Of a stretch of 5,022 nt of DNA, positions 1 through 5,022 are shown in pieces. The notes beneath the pieces were generated by a model. The model had not been told where the DNA came from. It ran no database searches and saw only the letters and a list, made by a program, of their open reading frames with translations. A program made the translations under genes and the position numbers. The stretch is taken from the NCBI GenBank assembly GCA_019313725.1, contig JAFDAT010000287.1, forward strand, positions 1 through 5,022, given 5' to 3'. Origin of the DNA: Deltaproteobacteria bacterium. GTDB lineage: Bacteria > Desulfobacterota > Desulfobacteria > Desulfobacterales > B30-G6. The stretch's first letter is position 1; every line of letters starts with the position of its first letter.

Positions 1-1146
1 TTGTTTTCGCAAAACAAGCGGTATAAAAAACAACGGCACAAAGCCCAGAACCGCCAGCAGGCCGACAGGGCCGAAGAGCTGCATGGCTGTACTCCCCAAA
101 AGAGGCCCCACCACCATGCCGAGGGTATAGGCCATGACAAACATCGAACTTGCAGCAGTCAGATCGGTGTCTTTGAAAACCTGACCGATATTGAGCATCC
201 CCAGGGCGTAGTAGGCGCCGACGGAACCACCCCAGAAAAACAGCAGCACACCCGCCAAAAAGGGCAGGACCAGGCTGACATGCACCAGCGGAACGACAAC
301 GACGGACACCAACGCGACCACCAGAACAACGGTTTTAAAGGCAGCCTTGTCGGCGACCCAGCCGATGATTGGCTGCCAGACAAAACTGCCTACGGCAAAA
401 AAGGATACCAGTATCAAGGCAGACGCTGTTTCAATCCCGCTGCGCAAACCGTAGACCGGCAAGAGTGAAAGTACGGCGGTTTCCAGAAATCCGCAAATGA
501 ACCCGGCCATGGTTGCCACCGGGGCAACAAATAGCATCTGCAGCACCTTATATCTAACGGGCGGAAGATGTCTGTTGTCAGCCCTGGGTACCAACAGTAG
601 AGGGAGGGCCGCACAGCCCATGAGCATCCCGCTGATCACAAAAGGCCGGCCACCATCGACACCGATGAAATTCAACAGCAGCGGCCCCACGGCAATCCCC
701 ATGCTCCACACCGTGGCGTAGGCCCCGACAATGCGGCCCCTGCTGTGCTCAGGGGCCATGACGTTGATCCAGGCTTCGCTCGCAACCCAGTGCATCCCAC
801 CGGTAATGCCTAGGAAAAATCGCATCAGATACCAGAACCACAGTGAGTCGTCAATCCACAATCCGAATACGAAAATACCTGACAGCAATGCCCCGGTTGT
901 CATGGTGCGCAACAGGCCGATGCGGTGAATGACAGACGGCAGGAACGGTCCTGTCAGCAACACGGCCAGAGAGAACATGGTTGCGTTCAAACCGATGGCA
1001 ATCACCGATATGCCGCGCTGCTCCATCACGATGGACGTCAGGGGAATGATGAGGCCGATGCTTAATCCCACGGCACCGGCACTGATGATCACCGGCAGCA
1101 GAAGACGCGAATATACGCTCGTTAAAGGTTGTGCTTCAATGTTCAT
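1..1146 (-). CDS. MFS permease, YcaD-like, C-terminus cut by window edge
   Basis: Read on the minus strand, 382 codons run without a stop from ATG at 1146 to the left edge; about 380-400 residues is normal for the family, so only a few residues are missing. The product is a polytopic inner-membrane protein with about 12 hydrophobic segments, expected to be a proton-coupled secondary transporter. The first half has MRFFLGITGGMHWVASEAW (108-126) followed by SRGRIVGAYATVWSMGIAVGP (135-155); the second half has the MFS loop-type GWVADK (262-267) and MAYTLGMVVGPLLGS (338-352). The pairing of a 'W-V-x-SE' helix with 'RGR-x-x-x-AY' recalls E. coli YcaD. Substrate is unknown. The start is forced: upstream in frame there is no ATG, GTG or TTG before a TGA at 1225-1227. 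No clear Shine-Dalgarno precedes it; instead a heptad repeat abuts the ATG. It lies 112 bp downstream of the RND gene on the same strand and may share its transcript. Family assignment is firm, subfamily moderate. Confidence 0.9.
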   Translation of the reverse strand, partial: MNIEAQPLTSVYSRLLLPVIISAGAVGLSIGLIIPLTSIVMEQRGISVIAIGLNATMFSLAVLLTGPFLPSVIHRIGLLRTMTTGALLSGIFVFGLWIDDSLWFWYLMRFFLGITGGMHWVASEAWINVMAPEHSRGRIVGAYATVWSMGIAVGPLLLNFIGVDGGRPFVISGMLMGCAALPLLLVPRADNRHLPPVRYKVLQMLFVAPVATMAGFICGFLETAVLSLLPVYGLRSGIETASALILVSFFAVGSFVWQPIIGWVADKAAFKTVVLVVALVSVVVVPLVHVSLVLPFLAGVLLFFWGGSVGAYYALGMLNIGQVFKDTDLTAASSMFVMAYTLGMVVGPLLGSTAMQLFGPVGLLAVLGFVPLFFIPLVLRKQ

Positions 1147-1194
1147 ATTTTCTGGTTGCTGGTTGCTTGATGCTTGATTCTTGATTCTGGTTCC
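1146..1194 (-). repeat. Degenerate heptanucleotide array abutting the MFS start codon
   Basis: Seven consecutive 7-nt units fill this 49-bp stretch without a register slip. On the minus strand they read GGAACCA, then GAATCAA twice, then GCATCAA, then GCAACCA twice, then GAAAATA, giving a consensus near GMAWCMA. The last base of the last unit is the A of the MFS ATG, so the array forms the immediate 5' leader of that gene. The two exact duplications side by side argue for slippage or templated expansion rather than chance. A 3-unit relative precedes the EamA gene at 4388-4408. Function is unknown; the array takes the place where a Shine-Dalgarno would be expected. Confidence 0.85.
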
Positions 1195-1222
1195 ACCGGC
1201 AGCAGATTGCGGTTCACTACCC

Positions 1223-1286
1223 CTTCAGTCTTCCGCCTTTTACCTTTCACGTTTCACCTTATGACCTCTGACTACTGATTTCTGTC
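1223..1286 (-). repeat. Second degenerate heptanucleotide tract, spanning the RND stop codon
   Basis: About nine heptads can be laid out on the minus strand: ACAGAAA, TCAGTAG, TCAGAGG, TCATAAG, GTGAAAC, GTGAAAG, GTAAAAG, GCGGAAG, ACTGAAG. Neighbouring units differ by one to three bases (the three TCAxxxG units, the GTGAAAC/GTGAAAG/GTAAAAG units), so the tract drifts from one motif to the next. The 7-nt register is the same as that of the 1146-1194 array; the 28 bp between them (1195-1222) are too diverged to call. The tract covers the last codons and stop of the RND gene, so it encodes that protein's final residues. Repeat character is seen directly; origin and role are not known. Confidence 0.7.
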
Positions 1287-3838
1287 TTTCGCTTACGCTG
1301 ACGGGTTAACACAACCATCAGGGCTGGTGCAACCACGAAATCGGCCATAAGGGCGACCAGAATAGTCACGCCGGTAAAAAATCCGAAGCGCCTGATATGG
1401 GTCAGGGTGGCAAACATGTCGGCAAAAAAGCCAAAACTCAACACCAGGGATGTAATCATCAGCGCCCGCCCTGCTCCCATCAGTGTCTCCCGGATCGCCT
1501 GGTGGGCATCCTTACTGAGTTCGTAATAGCGCCTGAAATTGTACATGAAGTGAACCGTGTCGTCCACGACCAACCCCAGTGCAATGCTGCCGATCATCAG
1601 GGTAGTCATGTCCAGGGGGATACGCGCCAGCCCCATCACCCCCATGATGGTGATTATGGGCAATAGATTCGGGATCATGCTGACCAGGCCCAGTTTCACA
1701 TTTTCCACCAGGACCATCATCATGACCGTTATAATCAGGAAAGCCAGCATATAGCTCCTGGACATACTCTTGAGCGCCGCCGGGATGGTTCTGGCCATCA
1801 GTGCCATGCCGCCGGTCACCTTGACTGTGGCCATGCCCTCGAAAATCGGATCGGCCATGGCTTCGACCTGGTGCAGGAACCGTTCGAAAATTACCGAATC
1901 GACCCAGGGCGTTTTTATGGTGATCCGGGTGACGGCAAACCGGCTGTCAACCAGTTTTTCCAGATCACCCGAACCGCTGTTTTCAAAGAGACACAGCTCC
2001 TGGGCGATCAGGTCCCGCGCCTGAGGGATGGTATAGTATGCCCTGTCGTTGCCGTGCATTGCCTGGTTGATTTCCTTTACGATGTCGTTGATGGAAAATA
2101 CCGTTCCCACAAAAATTTCCGAATCCGTGTAATGCTTCATCTCCTCGGAAAACGTGTCGATGGCATTCAGAAGACGGGGATTATAAACCCCGTTTTCCAT
2201 TTCCGTATCGAGTACGACCTCCAGCGTGATGGTCCCGTTGAGTTCACGATCTATCGTGGTAAGGTCCTGTTTTACCACCATGGCATCTGGAAAATATTCC
2301 ACGACATGGTCTGAAAATTTCAGTTGGAATGCGTAATAGGTTGCGGTCACGGCAATCAGAGCTGCCACACCCAGGATTTTCAACGGATGGGCCACCGAAA
2401 AATCCGCGAATGCCATGAGCACCCGGTCCATTCTCACCGACGCCGGATGAGATCCTGCTTTGCGTTGGATGGGCAGCACGGCCAGCAGGGCCGGAAGGAG
2501 TATGATCGTAAAAAACAGGGCCAGCACGACACCTGCGGCTGCGAAAATGCCCAGGTCGGCAATAGCCGCCAGTTCGGCAAAACCAAATGAGAGCAGGCCG
2601 GCAGCCGTTGTCAGCGTCGTCATGACGATGGCCAGACCCGAATGGCCGAGGGCATACACAATGGCATCCTGCCGACTGCAGCCCTGCTGATACTGCCGGT
2701 AAAATATAGCCAGGATATGGACAGCATCCCCCACGCCGACGGCCACCAGAAAAGCCGGCAGGATGGTCGTCGTGATTTTGATGGGCACGGCGCAAAGCGC
2801 CATGAGACCCAGCGTCGACAGGACCGAGGCAACAATGATGATCAGGGGCAGAATGACGCCGGTCAGCCTGCGAAACAGGATCAGCAAAAAAAAGATGACC
2901 GCTATGATACTGATGGAAAGACAGCGCACCATATCCTGCATGGTGCTCTTGTTGAAGGCTTCCAGTATGAAGGGGCCGCCGGACATTGCTATTTCAAGAT
3001 TCGGTAGGCGCTGACGTACGACAACCCGTTTTACAGCCGCCACCACTTCGCTGTTTTCCTTTTCACTGAGATAGCGACGTTCGCCGGACCCACCCGGCCC
3101 CACCGCAGAGGTGTCCTCAAACGAATCGAGGACGGCTTCTTCCGTTTGCGTTTCCGTTACCGCCGCGGCCGTTTCCAGGACCACAGCGGCAATCCTGCCA
3201 TCTGCCGAAATGATGTTGTTGACATAAAAGGGGTTGCCAAGCACCCGTTGCTTCAGGGTATCCCAGGCTATCTCTTTTTCATCCCAGCCCTCGAGAAGGT
3301 CTTCCACGATAAGCGCATCCGCTTCGCCATACGTGCTTCTTGCATTGACCAGGCTGGTTACAGCGGTGATGTGAGGGACCTCGTTCTCCAGGGTTTCGTG
3401 GAAGGTGCCCAGCCACCTGATGAATTCAGTGCTGAACACGTTGTCCGGCTCAACCGCGATGATGATCAGATCGGAACTTCCGAACCGGTCGCGAAACCGG
3501 TTGTATTCCAGCAGAATGGGATCTTCTTTGTGCAGCAGGGCCTCGGAAGATGTGTCCACGGTAATTCGCGGGATCATGGCGGTCAGGGACAAGACTACCA
3601 GCAGGACCCCGAGCAGCGCCACGAGACGGTGCCGGCACAGGAAACGGCCCAGCCCCGCAAAAAGCGTCTCGATTTCATCGCTCAGGCGCCTCCGACCAAA
3701 ACTCCGCCTTTCCGGACCTCGATATTGCGGATCGTCGGCCTTCCGTCTGTCCGGACCTTTGCGCCTGCTCCGGTTCTCTAAGGCGCAGGTATTGTGCTCT
3801 GATGAATTTTCGTTGGACATCGACTTTTCAGCTTTCAT
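1259..3838 (-). CDS. RND/MMPL-family exporter with Arg-rich cytoplasmic N-terminal tail
   Basis: This is a complete inner-membrane RND-superfamily protein of the MMPL/COG1033 type (859 residues from ATG 3838), expected to export a hydrophobic or lipid-like substrate using the proton gradient; the actual substrate cannot be told. Residue numbers count from 3838. A soluble basic tail (1-70) carries GPDRRK (28-33) and GPERRS (41-46). TM1 is at about 72-89, a large periplasmic loop at 90-303, TM2-6 at about 304-455, TM7 at about 487-503, a second loop at about 504-692, and TM8-12 at about 693-845. The two halves repeat: GVGDAVHIL (368-376) and GLVVDDTVHFM (755-765) are the paired TM4/TM10 segments with the acidic residues expected in proton relay. 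The start is uncertain: ATG 3838 is preceded by AAGGA at short spacing; ATG 3820 and an in-frame GTG at 3898 are alternatives. The last eight residues, TEISSQRS, come from a heptad repeat. No periplasmic adaptor or outer-membrane gene is adjacent, which suits MMPL-type rather than AcrB-type systems. Confidence 0.93.
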   Translation of the reverse strand: MKAEKSMSNENSSEHNTCALENRSRRKGPDRRKADDPQYRGPERRSFGRRRLSDEIETLFAGLGRFLCRHRLVALLGVLLVVLSLTAMIPRITVDTSSEALLHKEDPILLEYNRFRDRFGSSDLIIIAVEPDNVFSTEFIRWLGTFHETLENEVPHITAVTSLVNARSTYGEADALIVEDLLEGWDEKEIAWDTLKQRVLGNPFYVNNIISADGRIAAVVLETAAAVTETQTEEAVLDSFEDTSAVGPGGSGERRYLSEKENSEVVAAVKRVVVRQRLPNLEIAMSGGPFILEAFNKSTMQDMVRCLSISIIAVIFFLLILFRRLTGVILPLIIIVASVLSTLGLMALCAVPIKITTTILPAFLVAVGVGDAVHILAIFYRQYQQGCSRQDAIVYALGHSGLAIVMTTLTTAAGLLSFGFAELAAIADLGIFAAAGVVLALFFTIILLPALLAVLPIQRKAGSHPASVRMDRVLMAFADFSVAHPLKILGVAALIAVTATYYAFQLKFSDHVVEYFPDAMVVKQDLTTIDRELNGTITLEVVLDTEMENGVYNPRLLNAIDTFSEEMKHYTDSEIFVGTVFSINDIVKEINQAMHGNDRAYYTIPQARDLIAQELCLFENSGSGDLEKLVDSRFAVTRITIKTPWVDSVIFERFLHQVEAMADPIFEGMATVKVTGGMALMARTIPAALKSMSRSYMLAFLIITVMMMVLVENVKLGLVSMIPNLLPIITIMGVMGLARIPLDMTTLMIGSIALGLVVDDTVHFMYNFRRYYELSKDAHQAIRETLMGAGRALMITSLVLSFGFFADMFATLTHIRRFGFFTGVTILVALMADFVVAPALMVVLTRQRKRKTEISSQRS

Positions 3839-3897
3839 TGATCCTTGGCATTCCGATCCAAAAGACCCCTGCGTATGGCCGACTTTCCAGTTATGCA

Positions 3898-3912
3898 CGA
3901 GCAGGTTGCTCG
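3898..3912. other. Small inverted repeat upstream of the RND gene
   Basis: CGAGCA and TGCTCG form perfect 6-bp arms around a 3-base GGT loop. On the plus strand it is followed by GCTTTTAA, which looks like a weak intrinsic terminator, but no plus-strand gene ends here. On the minus strand it would form a hairpin in the RND leader about 60 bases before ATG 3838. The alternative GTG start at 3898 sits at its edge, which makes that start less attractive. Part of it, CAGGTTGC (3902-3909), is repeated directly at 3954-3961 beside the larger palindrome. Role uncertain. Confidence 0.35.
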
Positions 3913-3935
3913 GCTTTTAACCTGACGGCATCCTT

Positions 3936-3956
3936 CTGTTTTGTATAGTAAAACAG
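3936..3956. promoter_or_regulatory. 21-bp palindrome, candidate operator between divergent genes
   Basis: CTGTTTT and AAAACAG are perfect 7-bp inverted arms separated by GTATAGT, whose outer bases could add a G-T wobble pair in RNA. It lies in the AT-rich gap between the divergent RND (minus) and hydrolase (plus) genes. The size and arm spacing (about 14 bp centre to centre) fit a dimeric helix-turn-helix repressor site, but no regulator gene is present in the window. The short loop also permits an RNA hairpin, so operator function is inference. Confidence 0.35.
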
Positions 3957-3988
3957 GTTGCAATAAAAGATATATTTACATAAGCTCG

Positions 3989-4017
3989 TTGCGCAAAAAA
4001 TTATAAGCTTCGATAAT
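3989..4017 (+). promoter_or_regulatory. Candidate sigma70-like promoter for the hydrolase/EamA pair
   Basis: TTGCGC (3989-3994; first three bases match the -35 consensus) and GATAAT (4012-4017; five of six match the -10 consensus) are separated by exactly 17 bp in AT-rich DNA. Transcription would start near 4024, downstream of the possible TTG start at 4020 and upstream of the AAGGAG at 4035-4040. This favours a downstream translation start. The -35 match is poor, so the call is tentative. Confidence 0.35.
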
Positions 4018-4034
4018 ATTTGATAACCGACAAA

Positions 4035-4040
4035 AAGGAG
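4035..4040 (+). promoter_or_regulatory. Shine-Dalgarno-like AAGGAG with no well-placed start
   Basis: A strong AAGGAG lies upstream of the hydrolase remnant, but the next usual in-frame starts are TTG at 4062 (21 bases away) and ATG at 4080 (39 bases away), both too far for normal use. Only an ATA at 4044 and an out-of-frame ATG at 4075 lie nearer. This may mark the original start region of the gene after mutation, or be chance. Confidence 0.3.
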
Positions 4041-4079
4041 CCTATACAGGCAAATACACGATTGTCTGTTTCTAATGTC

Positions 4080-4391
4080 ATGGATGAAAAAATCGAATTT
4101 ATAGCGAATGGTCTCAGCATAGAAGGGATGATCAGCCGGGGCACGGGGACAAAAGGCGTCGTCATCACGCACCCGCATCCACAGTACGGTGGCGACATGT
4201 ATAACCCGGTGGTGGAATCCATCGGGCACGTGTACCAACAAAAAGGCCTCACCACGCTGCGGTTCAATTTCAGAGGCGTGGGGCGAAGCGAGGGCAGTTA
4301 CGGGAACGGTATCGACGAACAGGAAGATGTGTTGGCCGCGGTTGCCTGTCTCAAGGAATTGAAAGCGATTTTATCGAAAAACATCATGTAA
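4080..4391 (+). CDS. Truncated alpha/beta hydrolase (COG2945-like N-terminal half), probable remnant
   Basis: The 103 residues from ATG 4080 match the N-terminal half of small serine alpha/beta hydrolases of the COG2945 type, normally about 200-220 residues. Visible are THPHPQYGGDMYNPVV (30-45), with the HPHP oxyanion-hole segment, and TLRFNFRGVGRSEG (59-72), followed by the EQEDVLAAVACLKEL helix (80-94). In intact relatives the next element is the nucleophile elbow (GxSxG, typically in AGYSFG or AGFSFG), then the catalytic Asp and His. All are missing: the frame ends AILSKNIM and a TAA, so the product cannot be catalytic. I saw no continuation of the family pattern in the other frames before the EamA gene begins 16 bp later, so this looks like a deletion rather than a frameshift. 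The stop lies in the first unit of a heptad repeat. The start is unsure: an in-frame TTG at 4020 would add 20 residues with no family pattern. Probably a pseudogene, though still translatable and placed to be co-transcribed with the EamA gene. Confidence 0.75.
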   Translation: MDEKIEFIANGLSIEGMISRGTGTKGVVITHPHPQYGGDMYNPVVESIGHVYQQKGLTTLRFNFRGVGRSEGSYGNGIDEQEDVLAAVACLKELKAILSKNIM

Positions 4392-4408
4392 CCAGAAGCC
4401 AGAAACAA
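4388..4408 (+). repeat. Three-unit heptad repeat joining hydrolase stop to EamA start
   Basis: Three 7-nt units, GTAACCA, GAAGCCA and GAAACAA, run from the stop codon of the hydrolase remnant (TAA at 4389-4391) to the EamA start, where the last base of the third unit is the A of the ATG. The units belong to the same family as the seven-unit array before the MFS gene and sit in the same register relative to the start codon. With only three units chance resemblance is possible; the match to the other array is what lifts it. Confidence 0.55.
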
Positions 4409-5022
4409 TGACCCGTATCTATATCAAGCTCCTGCTGACCGCCATTTTGTGGGGGGGCACTTTTATCGCCGGCAGGGTAATCGCCGGGCATGTGAACCAT
4501 GTTTCCGCAGCATTTCTGCGGTTCGTGGTGGCAACCGTTTTCCTGGTGGTCCTGACCATCAAAAGTGAAGGACTTCCCCGCCGTATGGATAAAAATAAGA
4601 TTTTTTCACTGCTTCTTTTGGGGGCAACGGGCGTGTTCGCCTACAATCTGTTCTTTTTCAAGGGACTGCAGCTGATCAGCGCCGGACGAGCCTCGCTGAT
4701 TATTGCCAACAATCCCATTTTTATCGCCATTTTTTCGTTTTTATTTTTCGCCGAAAAGATGACTCCCCTGAAAGTCACCGGCATCCTGATCTCCGTCACC
4801 GGGGCGGTCTTCGCCATCACCGGCGGAAAACCGGCCGCCATTTTATCAGACGGCTTAGGGTTGGGAGACATCTACATTTTCTGCGGCGTCTGCAGCTGGG
4901 TGGCCTACTCCCTCATCGGCAAAAAGGTGCTGAACACTATTTCGCCTCTGGCTGCGGTAACCGGTGCAGCCGTAGTCGGGGTGCTGATGCTGTCCATACC
5001 GGCCTGGCAGTCGGGCATGCTC
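4408..5022 (+). CDS. EamA/DMT-family transporter, C-terminus cut by window edge
   Basis: An open frame of 205 codons runs from ATG 4408 to the right edge; full members have about 290-310 residues (ten TM helices, two EamA repeats), so the first repeat and the beginning of the second are present. Signature features are TAILWGGTFIAGRVI (11-25) in TM1, FLRFVVATVFLVVL (36-49) in TM2, YNLFFFKGLQLISAGRASLI (79-98) and NNPIFIAIFSFLFFAEKMTP (101-120), the usual 'N-P-x-F ... E-x-x' helix pair, then GDIYIFCGVCSWVAYSLIGKK (153-173) starting the second repeat. It is an inner-membrane drug/metabolite-type exporter; the substrate is unknown. The start is forced: no ATG, GTG or TTG lies between it and an in-frame TGA at 4360-4362. 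No Shine-Dalgarno is evident; a heptad repeat touches the ATG. It follows the hydrolase remnant by 16 bp and probably depends on its promoter. A run of seven G at 4451-4457 lies in codons 15-17. Confidence 0.93.
   Translation, partial: MTRIYIKLLLTAILWGGTFIAGRVIAGHVNHVSAAFLRFVVATVFLVVLTIKSEGLPRRMDKNKIFSLLLLGATGVFAYNLFFFKGLQLISAGRASLIIANNPIFIAIFSFLFFAEKMTPLKVTGILISVTGAVFAITGGKPAAILSDGLGLGDIYIFCGVCSWVAYSLIGKKVLNTISPLAAVTGAAVVGVLMLSIPAWQSGML

Noticed and set aside
1..468. Plus-strand open frame of 155 codons
   Set aside because: Its composition is rich in Gln, His and Arg and it lies antisense to the MFS gene, whose minus-strand frame has clear transporter motifs.
1146..1292. Heptad tract as a CRISPR array
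   Set aside because: Units are 7 nt with no spacers and no cas genes nearby; repeat length and layout do not fit.
1259..3838. RND gene as a tripartite AcrB-type pump or as a hopanoid transporter (HpnN)
   Set aside because: There is no adaptor or outer-membrane channel next to it, it is shorter than AcrB (about 1040 residues), and no hopanoid genes are in the window; only the broad MMPL/RND call is supported.
3839..3898. GTG at 3898 as start of the RND gene, adding 20 residues
   Set aside because: It has no Shine-Dalgarno, sits at the edge of a hairpin, and the added residues show no pattern; ATG 3838 has AAGGA just upstream, though at short spacing. Not fully excluded.
3146..3920. Two overlapping plus-strand open frames of 171 and 211 codons
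   Set aside because: Both are antisense to the 5' part of the RND gene, with no domain pattern of their own; the RND frame explains the codon structure.
3898..3920. Hairpin followed by GCTTTT as an intrinsic terminator on the plus strand
   Set aside because: No plus-strand gene precedes it, the arms are only 6 bp and the T run is four bases.
4020..4079. TTG at 4020 as start of the hydrolase
   Set aside because: It overlaps the end of the candidate -10 region, lies upstream of the predicted transcript start, and the extra 20 residues lack family character.
3891..4241. Minus-strand open frames opposite the hydrolase remnant and the intergenic region
   Set aside because: They are antisense to a frame with recognisable hydrolase motifs, and their sequences show no domain or signal pattern.

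Overview
The window (about 50-55% GC by eye) is chromosomal-looking bacterial DNA with four protein-coding units, three of them membrane transporters. The style of the genes, an RND/MMPL exporter with an Arg-rich soluble head, a YcaD-like MFS protein, and intergenic spacers filled with degenerate 7-nt repeats, suggests a Gram-negative bacterium, perhaps a Desulfobacterota (delta-proteobacterial sulfate-reducer type). That taxonomic guess rests on memory of similar intergenic repeats and was not checked.

Layout, left to right. Bases 1-1146 (minus) hold an MFS permease whose last few residues lie beyond the left edge. Bases 1147-1258 are a spacer built largely of degenerate heptanucleotide repeats. 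Bases 1259-3838 (minus) hold a complete 12-TM RND/MMPL-type exporter. It lies upstream of the MFS gene on the same strand with a 112-bp gap, so the two may be co-transcribed. Bases 3839-4079 are an AT-rich divergent control region with a 21-bp palindrome, a small hairpin, a candidate sigma70-like promoter and a Shine-Dalgarno-like AAGGAG. Bases 4080-4391 (plus) encode the N-terminal half of an alpha/beta hydrolase that stops just before the expected nucleophile elbow, so it is probably a remnant. Bases 4408-5022 (plus) hold the start of an EamA/DMT-family transporter cut by the right edge.

The most interesting signal is not a gene. Heptanucleotide repeats occupy the gene junctions on both strands. 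Upstream of both the MFS gene and the EamA gene the same unit family (about GMAWCMA on the coding strand) runs straight into the start codon in the same register: the last base of the last heptad is the A of the ATG. Neither start has an obvious Shine-Dalgarno site and neither has an alternative in-frame start upstream before a stop. A related tract runs over the stop codon of the RND gene and encodes its last residues, and the hydrolase stop codon lies in the first heptad of the EamA array. The repeats therefore coincide with one CDS extension, one CDS truncation and two translation starts.

No RNA genes, IS elements, CRISPR arrays or defence genes were seen. No substrate can be assigned to any of the transporters from the sequence alone.
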